Shown here: one piece after another, positions 27,308 through 36,465 of the stretch | Numbering within the stretch: the first letter of the stretch is position 1 | How the letters are laid out: the number at the start of each line of letters is the position of its first letter | Assembly: GCF_900102515.1 (NCBI RefSeq) | Contig: NZ_FMVS01000003.1 | Span: 1-64,000, forward strand | DNA: 64,000 nucleotides | Source: Butyrivibrio sp. INlla14 | Lineage (GTDB): Bacteria; Bacillota; Clostridia; Lachnospirales; Lachnospiraceae | Direction: 5' to 3' | Position numbers and translations under genes: made by a program | Notes under the pieces: generated by a model | The model's input: the letters and a program-made list of their open reading frames with translations, nothing else | The model's database searches: none | What the model was told of the DNA's origin: nothing

Positions 27308-28099
27308 ATGAAACATATATTATATAGAGAACTAAAGCTTAATCTAAAAACATTCCTGATATGGTCAATTTCTGTTGGAGCTATCGGCCTTATATGCATC
27401 CTCCTATATCAGAGTATGGAAGGTGACATGAAGGACATGGCAGACATGTTCTCCAATATGGGTGCCTTCTCCGATGCCTTTGGAATGAGTACCCTCAGCA
27501 TCGCAACTCTTTCCGGCTACTTTGCCACAGAGGTTGGCACTGTACATGGACTTGGAAGTGGCATGTATGCCGCAATTCTGGCAGCTGATATCATATCCAA
27601 GGAAGAGGATAAACACTCCGGAGAGTTTCTGTTTACCTTGCCTGTTTCAAGGTCCAAAGTCCTGACCGCCAAGGGAATCTGCGTGGCAATCATGCTAGTT
27701 CTTTTTACTATAATCTGCGCAATATTCTATGTATCAGGCTTCTGGTATCTTGGTGAAGAGCTGCCAACTTCCGAATTTGTCACCTTTATGTTAAGACAGC
27801 TCCTTATGAATATTGAAATTGCTGCCATCTGCTTTGCAATATCTGCACTTTCCGGAAAGAGCAAGATGGGTATGGGCCTTGGGATTACCCTTTTCTTCTA
27901 TGTTTATGACCTTATGGGGCGAGTTGTTCCTGACCTTAAGGATTATCTCTTTATCGGTCCCTACTCCTATGCTAACGCCTCAGAAATCTTTTCCGGAATT
28001 GAAGTTTCTGCCTCTGGGCTGATATTGGCTGTTTGCGTATCTATTTGCGCCACTATCTGTGCCTACGTGATCTTTGGCAAAAGAGATCTTGCAAGCTGA
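27308..28099 (+). CDS. ABC-2 type transporter permease
   Basis: A 263-residue membrane subunit with about six hydrophobic spans, starting MKHILYRELKLNLKTFLIW. The ATG at 27308 is preferred over the in-frame 27281 start, which lies within the ATPase gene; GGAGG lies about 9 nt upstream of 27308. Residues DIISKEEDKHSGEFLFTLP form the coupling loop typical of ABC-2 permeases. The gene ends 1 nt before the stop of the convergent truncated CPBP gene, a tight junction that suggests a past deletion. Confidence 0.92.
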   Translation: MKHILYRELKLNLKTFLIWSISVGAIGLICILLYQSMEGDMKDMADMFSNMGAFSDAFGMSTLSIATLSGYFATEVGTVHGLGSGMYAAILAADIISKEEDKHSGEFLFTLPVSRSKVLTAKGICVAIMLVLFTIICAIFYVSGFWYLGEELPTSEFVTFMLRQLLMNIEIAAICFAISALSGKSKMGMGLGITLFFYVYDLMGRVVPDLKDYLFIGPYSYANASEIFSGIEVSASGLILAVCVSICATICAYVIFGKRDLAS

Positions 28100-28384
28100 T
28101 TAAAAACAACGAGTCCTCACCATAACTGAGATAAATGATGATACATTCCAGTCAGTTCTCAACACGGTGAGATTAAGGATTGTTCCAACTACTTCGCATA
28201 TTACAAATGCACCAAGCATGAATAGTAATATTTTTTTCTTATCTCCTACTGGCTTTTTAAGACCGATCCAGGAAAAGAAATTTTCTTTTTTCCTGGCGGT
28301 TATAAGCCACCAGATAAATGGAATGAGAGTAAAAAGAAGTATCTGCACTACTGAACCTATTAATTCATTAACTGTCTGTATCAT
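28100..28384 (-). pseudogene. Truncated CPBP-family membrane protein
   Basis: A 94-residue product resembling only the N-terminal third of a CPBP (CAAX protease/bacteriocin-processing) protein: two membrane spans around QILLFTLIPFIWWLI and ILLFMLGAFVICEVVG, and the family-like WIGLKKP. The catalytic motifs (EExxxR, FxxxH, HxxxN) of the missing C-terminal part are absent, and the frame ends abruptly at the edge of the convergent ABC permease gene. The start at 28384 has GGAG 9 nt upstream and overlaps the HTH gene stop. It is probably non-functional as a protease. Confidence 0.6.
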
Positions 28385-28604
28385 CGCTGCTATCTCCATT
28401 CGGGTCGTATTTTAATATGTCTCCTGGCTCACAATCTAATGATTCGCAAATTCCTGCAAGTGTGCTGAATCTTATGGCATTCACCTTATTATTCTTTATC
28501 TTGGATAAGTTTACGTTTGCAATTCCAACCTTCTCTGAAAGGTCATTAAGTGACATGTGGCGTCTGGCCATCATTACATCTAGTTCTAGAACAATTTTTC
28601 CCAT
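28368..28604 (-). CDS. YozG-like XRE-family helix-turn-helix regulator
   Basis: A 78-residue protein with one XRE/Cro-type HTH: DLSEKVGIANVNLSKIKNNK, then IRFSTLAGICESLDCEPGDIL, typical of YozG-like regulators. Such genes are nearly always next to a DUF2975 membrane protein, as here. AAGGAG lies 6-7 nt before the ATG and overlaps the end of the DUF2975 gene. It probably autoregulates the operon promoter at 29206-29234, which is flanked by two identical 9-bp boxes. Confidence 0.9.
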   Translation of the reverse strand: MGKIVLELDVMMARRHMSLNDLSEKVGIANVNLSKIKNNKVNAIRFSTLAGICESLDCEPGDILKYDPNGDSSDDTDS

Positions 28605-28614
28605 ATCGATCTCC

Positions 28615-29154
28615 TTATAACAATCCTTCTACATCTTTTTCAAGTGATGCACCATATGCAAAATACTGAGCAAGGCAGAGGATGATCAGTCCAAAGAGAA
28701 ATTCGCTAGCCTCTATGCCAATAGTGAAATCCTTGCTGATAAATCCTAGAACGATGTTTGCTATTATCTTGCATACTGGAAGTGCCAGTGCAATAAAGCC
28801 TATATTCTTGATGCGACTAACATTTGAAACATCAAATGGAGAAGCTGTATTAGTTGTCTTAAAGATAAGATTTACATTTCTAAACATAATAGCCAAAAGA
28901 ACTCCAACCACCAGGCCATAAATAAGAAGTGCTGCCACTGCTGGTAAAAAGGTATTCTCATCAATTGTTCCAGGGTTGATGCCTGTAGTTGTTAATTGAA
29001 AATTGTTTGTCTCTGTGTAGGCCTTAAGAACCTGATCTTTCAGCGCTACAATAACTATTCCGGATAATACGATAGCTCCTGTGCCAACCCATGCTATAAC
29101 TTCCATAACCTTGGCAAATACTGCTGTAAAGTTTCTAAGTTTTGATGTTCTCAT
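28615..29154 (-). CDS. DUF2975 membrane protein
   Basis: A 179-residue protein with four hydrophobic segments (VIAWVGTGAIVLSGIVIVAL near the N-terminus, LLIYGLVVGVLLAIMF, IGFIALALPVCKIIANIVLG and FLFGLIILCLAQYFAYGA), matching the DUF2975 family. It is the first gene of the operon and precedes its usual partner, a YozG-like regulator, by 10 nt. The function of the family is not known; a membrane sensor for the small HTH protein is inferred from gene pairing. Confidence 0.88.
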   Translation of the reverse strand: MRTSKLRNFTAVFAKVMEVIAWVGTGAIVLSGIVIVALKDQVLKAYTETNNFQLTTTGINPGTIDENTFLPAVAALLIYGLVVGVLLAIMFRNVNLIFKTTNTASPFDVSNVSRIKNIGFIALALPVCKIIANIVLGFISKDFTIGIEASEFLFGLIILCLAQYFAYGASLEKDVEGLL

Positions 29155-29195
29155 TTTTTGCCTCCTACGAATTTCGTTTTGTTTTTAATGTTTAT

Positions 29196-29261
29196 CGTTA
29201 AATTCATTGTAAAAGGTCATTTTATATTTGTCAACAACTTTTTAATGAAAAACGTTAAATT
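29196..29261 (-). promoter_or_regulatory. Promoter of DUF2975-YozG operon flanked by two operator-like boxes
   Basis: On the minus strand TTGACA (29229-29234), 17 nt, TACAAT (29206-29211) is an almost perfect sigma-A promoter. The 9-mer AATTTAACG occurs just upstream of the -35 (29253-29261) and just downstream of the -10 (29196-29204), in the same orientation and 57 bp apart. This placement fits a repressor operator for the small HTH protein encoded by the operon. Confidence 0.75.
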
Positions 29262-29350
29262 ACAAAATCCTCGTAAAGCGCTTGGAGATGCGATATATTT
29301 ATATTAATACTCAATAGTAATAGCATCGTATTAGGAAGGGGCCTGGAAGT

Positions 29351-31084
29351 ATGGGAGTATGGAAAGTATTGTGGAAGCTGACCAAAGAGGCAGCGCGCTA
29401 CAAGGGGTTATATGTAATTGCAATTCTGGCAACATTTGGGCTGACAGCAGTGAATCTTACTGCGCCCAAGGTTCTCTCAAATATGGTAGGAATCGTAGGA
29501 AAAGGTGTAGATGAAGCCGCGCTTTCACAGGTAAAAGGACTTGCCCTGACTCTTCTCATTCTCTATCTTCTAAGAGTTCTCTTTAGATTCCTTAGTAATT
29601 ATCTTGCTCACAGAGCCGCCTGGTATCTTGTGGGCGACCTTAGAAGCAGACTCTATGACAAGCTTCAAAGCCTGGATCTTGGCTTTTTCCATGATAAGCA
29701 GACAGGTGATCTTATGAGCAGGATTGTCAATGACACAAGGGACTTCGAGCTCCTCTATGCCCACATGATCCCTGATATGATCACTAATGTCGTGACCTTT
29801 GTTGGAGTCCTTGTGATTCTCCTTACTGTAAACGTGAAGCTTGCGCTTATCACCTGTTTCCCAATACCACTTATACTTATTTCAGGAGTTATTTTTGCCA
29901 AGGTTGTAAGGCCATTTTTCAGGGCTTCTCAAAAGAGTATGGGCGAACTTAATGCACAGCTTCAGGATTCATTATCAGGTCTTCACGAAATACAGGCCTT
30001 TGGCCAGGAAAAATATGAAAGTCAGCGCATTAAGACAAAGAGCTTTGATCAGGTAAAAGCAATGCTAAGAGCCCTCAGAGCAAGCGGAATCTTCCATCCA
30101 AGTGTAGAGTTTCTCTCATCTATCGGAACTATCCTTGTAGTATTTTTCGGTGGTTACCTTGCTTACAGAGGTCAGCTTGGTGTTGCAGATATCGTAGCTT
30201 TTATGCTCTATCTCTCACTCTTTTACCAGCCAGTATCAGGACTCGCCAGACTCATCGAGGATCTTCAGCAGTCCCTTGCTGGTGCAGAAAGAGTTGCCCT
30301 TATTCTCGATACTCCATCCGCTATCTCTGATTCAGAGGACGCAGAAGAACTCACCGATGTAAAGGGGGCTGTTGCCTTTGAAAATGTAAGTTTTCACTAC
30401 AGCAACGAAGTTCCTGTTTTAAAAGATGTTTCTTTTTCCTGCAAACCAGGGATGATGGTTGCCCTTGTAGGACCTACAGGAGTTGGTAAGACCACAGCAA
30501 CCCAGCTGATTTCCAGATTCTACGACCCTCAGCAGGGCCGTGTTCTTATTGATGGAAAAGATATTAAGCACGTGACTCTTGAAAGCCTTAGGCATAACAT
30601 CTCCCCAGTTCTGCAGGATACATTTCTTTTTAACGGCACAATTGCCGAGAACATAGGCTACGCAAGGCCTGAAGCCACAAGGCAGGAAATAATAGCTGCT
30701 GCCAAGGCGGCCAATATTCACGACGACATTCTAAATATGCCAAAGCTTTATGATACTCAGGTTGGAGAAAGAGGGCTCAGGCTCTCCGGGGGACAGAAGC
30801 AGCGAGTAGCTATTGCCAGAGCTATACTCAGGAATTCTCCTATCATAATTCTGGACGAAGCTACTGCTTCTGTAGATGTTCAGACCGAGAAACAGATTCA
30901 GGCTGCAATCAGTCAGATGGCTGGAAAGCGGACAATTATCGCAATTGCCCACAGACTTTCCACCATCATAAACGCAGACCTTATTCTGGTAATACATGAA
31001 GGACGTATTGTTGAACAGGGAACCCATCAGGAGCTCCTTGATAAGAAGGGCTTCTACTACGAAATGCAGAAGGTGCAGCTGTAA
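29351..31084 (+). CDS. ABC exporter, fused membrane and ATPase domains
   Basis: A 577-residue half-transporter of the MsbA/LmrA type. A six-helix type 1 exporter membrane domain (about 15-310, with DLGFFHDKQTGDLMSRIVND) is followed by the ATPase: Walker A GPTGVGKTT, Q-loop SPVLQDTFLFNGT, signature LSGGQKQRVAIARA, Walker B IIILDEATASVD and His switch IAHRLST. It would work as a homodimer, or heterodimer with an unlinked partner, exporting lipids, drugs or peptides. It is a single gene whose stop nearly abuts the convergent FtsX-type permease. The substrate is unknown. Confidence 0.95.
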   Translation: MGVWKVLWKLTKEAARYKGLYVIAILATFGLTAVNLTAPKVLSNMVGIVGKGVDEAALSQVKGLALTLLILYLLRVLFRFLSNYLAHRAAWYLVGDLRSRLYDKLQSLDLGFFHDKQTGDLMSRIVNDTRDFELLYAHMIPDMITNVVTFVGVLVILLTVNVKLALITCFPIPLILISGVIFAKVVRPFFRASQKSMGELNAQLQDSLSGLHEIQAFGQEKYESQRIKTKSFDQVKAMLRALRASGIFHPSVEFLSSIGTILVVFFGGYLAYRGQLGVADIVAFMLYLSLFYQPVSGLARLIEDLQQSLAGAERVALILDTPSAISDSEDAEELTDVKGAVAFENVSFHYSNEVPVLKDVSFSCKPGMMVALVGPTGVGKTTATQLISRFYDPQQGRVLIDGKDIKHVTLESLRHNISPVLQDTFLFNGTIAENIGYARPEATRQEIIAAAKAANIHDDILNMPKLYDTQVGERGLRLSGGQKQRVAIARAILRNSPIIILDEATASVDVQTEKQIQAAISQMAGKRTIIAIAHRLSTIINADLILVIHEGRIVEQGTHQELLDKKGFYYEMQKVQL

Positions 31085-31085
31085 C

Positions 31086-33677
31086 TTAGACTGCGTCTTC
31101 TTTCAGAGCCTCTATGATATTGTCGTCCTTGATCCTATGGATGCTAAGACCCATGCTGATTCCCAATATTGCAAATACTGCAATTATGACCACGCCATAA
31201 AAGGCAAGGTTCGGACTAAAGGTATACAGCGCAGAATCAAATGAGCGGTACATCATATAGCTTAGGAAAAGAGATATGGGAAGTCCCCAGAGCAAGGCCT
31301 TAAAGCCATAAAGAAATACCTCAAGCCATATCATTTTTTTAAACCCTCTATTATCAAGGCCCACAGACTTATACATTGCAAACTCTTTTCTCCTTAAGAG
31401 GACTCCTGTAGAAATAGTGTTCACAATATTTGCGATAGCTATAAGCGTCAACAATGTGGAAAAGCCGTACATAGCTGTGTTGAGCATAAGTGTAATAGTG
31501 TCCATGATCTTCAGCGAATCCGTAAGATCTGTACAATAATAGTTGTGATAACCATCTTCCATCAGACGCTGATAGATTTTTGAATAAACTGCTTTATTAT
31601 CTGTAGTCTCAACTGCCAGATCAAGTGTTAGCTTATCCTCAGGAAGTACCTCTTTTGCCTTCTCATAATAAACTGACCTTGGAACAAATACTGTCATTGT
31701 CCCTTTTGGTATATAGTCAAAGACTTTATTGTCATCAGCATAAGGAACCAGTGCCGCCACTTCAATTGCAGGTGGGAAGCCCATTACCTCATCATAATAA
31801 AGGCTCTGGCCTATGATGCCTTCATTAAATACAGGTTCATCATTTATCTCATGGAAGTAACTGTTTAAGAGAACTCCTCTAAGTGTCCCTGAATAATAGT
31901 CCTCCCTTGAAAGCCCGTTTTCATCCAGAATCTTGTCAAAATCTTCATCATCAACTATTTCTACAGCTATAGTATACAGATCAAAGGCATCGGTCTTTTC
32001 TCTAAAACTCTCTGTCAAAAAGTTCCTATCTGCTATATCTGTGTTTGCAAGAGTTGTATATGGGTCATCTTGCTCCTTTTTAAATGAGAAATGGATCAGT
32101 CCAGAACAATAGACATCGTTTACTCCCGCCATTTCACTGATTGCTTCTCTTAATCTGTCACTTTCATCAAGTGAGCAGGAAGCTATGATCTGATAAGGAA
32201 TATCAATATCGTAGCTATTAGCTCTTGCTATTGATCTGCAAAAGAAATTAAGAGTCAGGAAAAGAATTATAGAAACCGCAATGGATATAGTAATCACCTT
32301 TCCTTTAACTCCATTTCTCTTAATATTCTTGTAAGCAAGCTCTCCCTCATAACCAAATATCTTTCTGATAAGCGGATTGACGCGAAGGTTTCTTGCCTTA
32401 ACCTTGATGGTTGTGCTCTGTCTGAGGGCATCTATAGGCATGATCCTGGCTGCCTTAATTCCCGGCACCAAAACAGAAAATAGTATTGTAAGGGCAGAAA
32501 AGATAATAATAGTTGCAATCACAGGAGCCTGGACTACTATTGGAATCGTACCACGCATGCCTTCAGCTCCAACAATGATATCTGCCTCAAGAATCCTTCT
32601 TCCCAGTATAGCCAGCGTTATCTTTGTTCCTATATATCCAAAGAGAAGTCCTAAAGGTATACCAATAAGGCCTAGTACAAAGCCTTCGTAGTAGATTGAA
32701 AATCTCTTTTGACGGGCCGTGGCACCAACGCTTGCCAGCATCCCAAGATATCTCATTCTCTCAGTTAGGGACATTCCTATAGAGTTAAAGATAAGGATAA
32801 CTGAAGTTGCAATTACAATTGCCAGTGCTATTCCCATCAGAACAAAAAATCTTTTGTAGGAGCCGGCGCTACCTTCGAAGGCGAATCTACTAAGCAAATA
32901 TTCAGTATTTATCGAGTACTTTTCGATTCCATATTTCTTAATCAAAGTCTTTATCTGCTTGATTGACGAGCTGTCACATTTTTTAAGCATTATAGAGACT
33001 GTTGCTTTCTCCCGTTCTGGATAGTAGTTATTATCCATTCCCCGAAGGATATCCCAGTCTTTAGTTGCTCGGTTTCCATGCAAAATAGCTGTAATGGTGC
33101 AGGTATCTGTAGAGTTTGCCTTGAATAATTCGTCGGATCTGTAATTTCCTCCAAGATATCCGAAGCCTTCAAGCTCGTTATCAATGTATCTGTAGCCTTC
33201 TTCAAATGTGAGCTTATCTCCAACCTTGAGATCAAGATCATTATCTTTTAAAAACTGCTCTTCAACAGCAATTTCTGACGAGTTTGAAGGCAGTGTGCCA
33301 TCATAGTCTGAAACAACCCTCATAGAATAATCTTCCAAGGTAGCGTGATCGATGTTCCCGATTCTGAATCTTTCCTCCGCGTCTGTTAGCAGCCTTACGC
33401 CTGTCTTTTCTTCTTCAACCTCTCTAAGGCCAACCGTCTTTAACGTATTATCTGCTAAAAGGGCCTCATACTGCTCTTTTGAAGCCTTCTCAAAAGCAGC
33501 GTGGGCAGCTCCTGAAGTCTGAACTGAAATGTATCCAAAAAAGCTAAAGAAGGAAAACACGCCAAGAAGAATAGCACTGATAAGTGCAGTTGAAGTAGCT
33601 ATACCAAGAATTGTTACTACAGATCTTTTCTTATTATCCAAAAGATGCCTTAGTGTTAACTTCGATATGATATTCAT
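31086..33677 (-). CDS. FtsX-domain ABC transporter permease (MacB-like)
   Basis: An 863-residue permease with an N-terminal span, a large extracytoplasmic domain (about 45-265), three spans forming the first FtsX domain, a second extracytoplasmic domain, and a second FtsX domain near the C-terminus. Such permeases act in mechanotransmission and antibiotic-peptide resistance rather than classic transport. The start overlaps the ATPase stop by 4 nt (ATGA), so the two are coupled. The adjacent two-component system and the shared upstream 15-bp motif suggest regulation by that system. Confidence 0.9.
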   Translation of the reverse strand: MNIISKLTLRHLLDNKKRSVVTILGIATSTALISAILLGVFSFFSFFGYISVQTSGAAHAAFEKASKEQYEALLADNTLKTVGLREVEEEKTGVRLLTDAEERFRIGNIDHATLEDYSMRVVSDYDGTLPSNSSEIAVEEQFLKDNDLDLKVGDKLTFEEGYRYIDNELEGFGYLGGNYRSDELFKANSTDTCTITAILHGNRATKDWDILRGMDNNYYPEREKATVSIMLKKCDSSSIKQIKTLIKKYGIEKYSINTEYLLSRFAFEGSAGSYKRFFVLMGIALAIVIATSVILIFNSIGMSLTERMRYLGMLASVGATARQKRFSIYYEGFVLGLIGIPLGLLFGYIGTKITLAILGRRILEADIIVGAEGMRGTIPIVVQAPVIATIIIFSALTILFSVLVPGIKAARIMPIDALRQSTTIKVKARNLRVNPLIRKIFGYEGELAYKNIKRNGVKGKVITISIAVSIILFLTLNFFCRSIARANSYDIDIPYQIIASCSLDESDRLREAISEMAGVNDVYCSGLIHFSFKKEQDDPYTTLANTDIADRNFLTESFREKTDAFDLYTIAVEIVDDEDFDKILDENGLSREDYYSGTLRGVLLNSYFHEINDEPVFNEGIIGQSLYYDEVMGFPPAIEVAALVPYADDNKVFDYIPKGTMTVFVPRSVYYEKAKEVLPEDKLTLDLAVETTDNKAVYSKIYQRLMEDGYHNYYCTDLTDSLKIMDTITLMLNTAMYGFSTLLTLIAIANIVNTISTGVLLRRKEFAMYKSVGLDNRGFKKMIWLEVFLYGFKALLWGLPISLFLSYMMYRSFDSALYTFSPNLAFYGVVIIAVFAILGISMGLSIHRIKDDNIIEALKEDAV

Positions 33678-34375
33678 GATGCGATCACCCCGGCTTTCCC
33701 TGAATCCCTGGTAATCTGACCATCTTCAATTGTAATCACTCTGTCAGCTGAAAGAGCTATCCTCTCATCATGAGTAATGATGATTACGGTCTGGTTGTTT
33801 TCCTTGTTGAACTTACGAAGAAGCGAGATGATCTCCTTACTGTTCTCAGAATCAAGGTTACCTGTAGGCTCATCTGCAAGAAGGAGGGCCGGATGATTCA
33901 TAAGGGCACGGCCAATTGACACTCTTTGCTGCTGCCCACCTGATAGCTGATTTGGAAGATGAGATAGTCTACTCTTTAATCCAAGCTTATCCACAAGGTC
34001 ATTAAGAAGTGCCTTATCCGGCTTTTTGCCATCAAGAAGGATGGGGAGTGTTAAGTTCTCCTCCACATTCAGAATTGGTATCAGGTTGTAAAACTGATAG
34101 ATAAGCCCAATGTTTCTCCTTCTAAAGATTGCAAGCTTTGTCTCGTCAAGTTTACCTATGTCAGTGCCAGCTATATTGCAGGTTCCTGATGTTGGCACAT
34201 CCACTCCGCCCAGTATATGAAGAAGTGTGGATTTACCAGATCCGGAAGGACCGACGATTGCCACAAACTCTCCCTGTTCTACGTCAAAAGAGACGTTTTT
34301 AAGAGCATCTACTCTCGTCTCCCCCTGTCCATATACTTTGCATAAATTTCTGATTTCTAAAATGTTCATATTCAT
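33674..34375 (-). CDS. ABC transporter ATP-binding protein (MacB/LolD type)
   Basis: A 233-residue ATPase: Walker A GPSGSGKST, LSGGQQQRVSIGRAL signature, Walker B LLLADEPTGNLDS and H-loop IITHDE. The GNLDSENSKEI region is typical of the LolD/MacB/BceA subfamily that pairs with FtsX-domain permeases. It is the first gene of a two-gene operon, 205 nt downstream of the histidine kinase stop, so it probably has its own promoter in that gap. Confidence 0.95.
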   Translation of the reverse strand: MNMNILEIRNLCKVYGQGETRVDALKNVSFDVEQGEFVAIVGPSGSGKSTLLHILGGVDVPTSGTCNIAGTDIGKLDETKLAIFRRRNIGLIYQFYNLIPILNVEENLTLPILLDGKKPDKALLNDLVDKLGLKSRLSHLPNQLSGGQQQRVSIGRALMNHPALLLADEPTGNLDSENSKEIISLLRKFNKENNQTVIIITHDERIALSADRVITIEDGQITRDSGKAGVIAS

Positions 34376-34515
34376 GCCCCTTTCTCAGTGCAGAAAAGAA
34401 CTATACCAAGTGATTCTATCCATTATCATTTTTCCAATTGAATTATTCACTTTGTAGTTCAATCCTGTTATGAGAATAGATTATCGTCCAAGCCTTACTA
34501 TCCGATGACTATTTA

Positions 34516-34530
34516 ATTACAATTTTGTCA
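34516..34530. promoter_or_regulatory. Probable response-regulator box upstream of ABC operon
   Basis: ATTACAATTTTGTCA, reading TGACAAAATTGTAAT on the minus strand, occurs 140 nt before the ATPase gene. An almost identical 15-mer (one T/C difference) precedes the response regulator gene at 36369-36383. Confidence 0.6.
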
Positions 34531-34580
34531 TATAATGTATAACTCTGTTCTCAGAATATCTTAGGCTCACATTTGCGCTT

Positions 34581-35579
34581 TCACAGGATTGTCTTATAGA
34601 ACCTTACATGAAACGTCGTTCCTTCTCCTTGCCTGCTCTCTACATGGATATCCCCATGCTGACTTGTGATTATCGATTTTGAAAGTGCTAGTCCAATTCC
34701 TACGCTATCTTTTCCCGCATTGCTGCCCTTATAGAACCTTTCAAAAATATGTGGCAGCTCATTTTCCGGTATCCCACAGCCGTCATCTTCTATTACAATT
34801 TCCGAATAAATGTTGGTTTCATTTGTAGTAATTACAAGTTTTCCACCTTCATCTATGTGTTCAATACAGTTTTTCACAATATTCTGAAGGGCTTCAATAG
34901 TCCAGTTTTTATCGCATTTTACGAGCATATCTTTGGCGTCATGGTGATATGTGATGTTTTTAAGTTCCATCTGTATTTCAAAAGGCTTCATCACTTCACT
35001 TATCAGCTCTTCTGCATTTTCTTTTTCCGGATTCATAGTGATAGTCCCTGCATCAATCTTGGATAGTTTTAAAAGAGTCTGTATGAGCCAGTTCATCCTA
35101 TCAAGCTGGTTGGACTGTGTTTTGAGGAATTCATTTCTCTTTTGACTATCCTCTTCTGTCATGAGAAGATCGTTCATAACTATCATTGATGTAAGTGGAG
35201 TTTTCAGCTGGTGGCTGATATCTGCAATGGCATTGGCCATAGCCACTTTATCTTTTGACAAAAGTTCTTTTTGATGGCACAAAGTAGATGTGGCTTTGTA
35301 GATATTTGTTTTTAATATGGAAAGCTCCCCTTCCTCCTGATCCAGGATATTGGGGGCTTCTCCACCTGCAAGCACCTTTTCAAGGTAAAGATTAAGAGCA
35401 TAAATGTCTTCATATCTTCTTTTTGTTATGTAGATAAATCCGCTTGTTATGGCCACGCCAAGTAGCAGCAATAGAAGAAATGCGGATATGCCACATAGCG
35501 CATATCCGCATACTGAAGCTACTGCAGTAAGTGCAGCTGCCAAAAGTATCATTATCCTTAAATCTCTGTTTTTAAACAT
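34581..35579 (-). CDS. Sensor histidine kinase (short-sensor type)
   Basis: A 332-residue kinase with two closely spaced N-terminal membrane spans and almost no extracytoplasmic loop, so it probably senses through its partner transporter. HisKA has the phosphorylated His in ADISHQLKTPLTSM. The ATPase domain shows the N box (IVKNCIEHI), G1 (IEDDGCGIP) and G2 (GIGLALSKSI). The start at 35579 is chosen since the first 16 residues of the longer frame lie outside the membrane-anchor homology. It follows its response regulator by 19 nt. Resembles kinases linked to FtsX-type ABC transporters. Confidence 0.92.
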   Translation of the reverse strand: MFKNRDLRIMILLAAALTAVASVCGYALCGISAFLLLLLLGVAITSGFIYITKRRYEDIYALNLYLEKVLAGGEAPNILDQEEGELSILKTNIYKATSTLCHQKELLSKDKVAMANAIADISHQLKTPLTSMIVMNDLLMTEEDSQKRNEFLKTQSNQLDRMNWLIQTLLKLSKIDAGTITMNPEKENAEELISEVMKPFEIQMELKNITYHHDAKDMLVKCDKNWTIEALQNIVKNCIEHIDEGGKLVITTNETNIYSEIVIEDDGCGIPENELPHIFERFYKGSNAGKDSVGIGLALSKSIITSQHGDIHVESRQGEGTTFHVRFYKTIL

Positions 35580-35598
35580 ATTTATCTTCCCCGTCGAC

Positions 35599-36309
35599 TC
35601 ACTTATCCACAATATACCCAAGACCACGCACAGTTCTTATGATCTGAGGATTTGCAGGATCTTTTTCTATCTTATCTCGTAGTCTTTTAATATAGACTGT
35701 CAGGGTGTTATCATTTACAAAGTCTCCGTTAACATCCCACATATCCTCAAGAAGCTGATTTCTGGACATTACGTTTCCTCTGTTATTACAGAAAGCTAGA
35801 AGAAGCCTGTACTCAAGAGCTGTAAGGTCGGCTGTTGTTTCTTTCCCTATAGTCTCATCAACTATTCCAACCTTGGCTTCACTTAAGTGTATACGGACAT
35901 TTTGGATTTCAAGGATGCCCTCTGTCTCAGAAGTACTGGCATCTCTCCCGCGTCCGCTTCTGCGCAGTACTGTTTTTATCCTGGCCATGAGCTCATTTAT
36001 CCTAAAAGGCTTACAAACATAGTCATCAGCTCCCATCTCGAGCCCCATAACTACGTTGACTTCAGCGTCGCTGGCAGTTAAGAAAATTACAGGCACATCC
36101 TCTTTTGCCTTGATATATCTGCAGACATCGTAGCCATTTCCGTCCGGAAGATTTATGTCCAAAATGCAGAGGTCATAGCTCTTTTCGCTAAATGTTTCAA
36201 GAGCTTCATTCTTGGTTCTGACATGAACCACCTCATAATTCTCTTTTTCCAATGAATATTTAAGCCCCATTCCGATGGCATCATCATCTTCCAGCAAGAA
36301 CAGCCTCAT
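35599..36309 (-). CDS. OmpR-family response regulator
   Basis: A 236-residue two-domain regulator. The receiver has acidic pocket LLEDDD, phosphoacceptor Asp in LCILDINLPDGNG, and conserved Thr/Lys (LTASD and CKPF). The C-terminal winged helix (about 130-232) ends IRTVRGLGYIVDK. AAAGGAG precedes the ATG. It forms an operon with the kinase, and the shared 15-bp motif upstream suggests autoregulation as well as control of the neighbouring ABC operon. Confidence 0.95.
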   Translation of the reverse strand: MRLFLLEDDDAIGMGLKYSLEKENYEVVHVRTKNEALETFSEKSYDLCILDINLPDGNGYDVCRYIKAKEDVPVIFLTASDAEVNVVMGLEMGADDYVCKPFRINELMARIKTVLRRSGRGRDASTSETEGILEIQNVRIHLSEAKVGIVDETIGKETTADLTALEYRLLLAFCNNRGNVMSRNQLLEDMWDVNGDFVNDNTLTVYIKRLRDKIEKDPANPQIIRTVRGLGYIVDK

Positions 36310-36368
36310 CGCTTAACTCCTTTAACTTTGTTGATAATATCATCATATTACAACCACTAAGCTTTTAC

Positions 36369-36383
36369 ATTACAGTTTTGTCA
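36369..36383. promoter_or_regulatory. Probable response-regulator box upstream of RR-HK operon
   Basis: ATTACAGTTTTGTCA, TGACAAAACTGTAAT on the minus strand, lies 60 nt before the response regulator start. It matches the box upstream of the ABC operon except for one base. Confidence 0.6.
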
Positions 36384-36465
36384 CATTCTATAGCAAATGA
36401 TGCACTCAGTAATAACGCCACTTTTCTGATAAAAAAATCCCCAACAACTTTTTTGCTTACCATGT

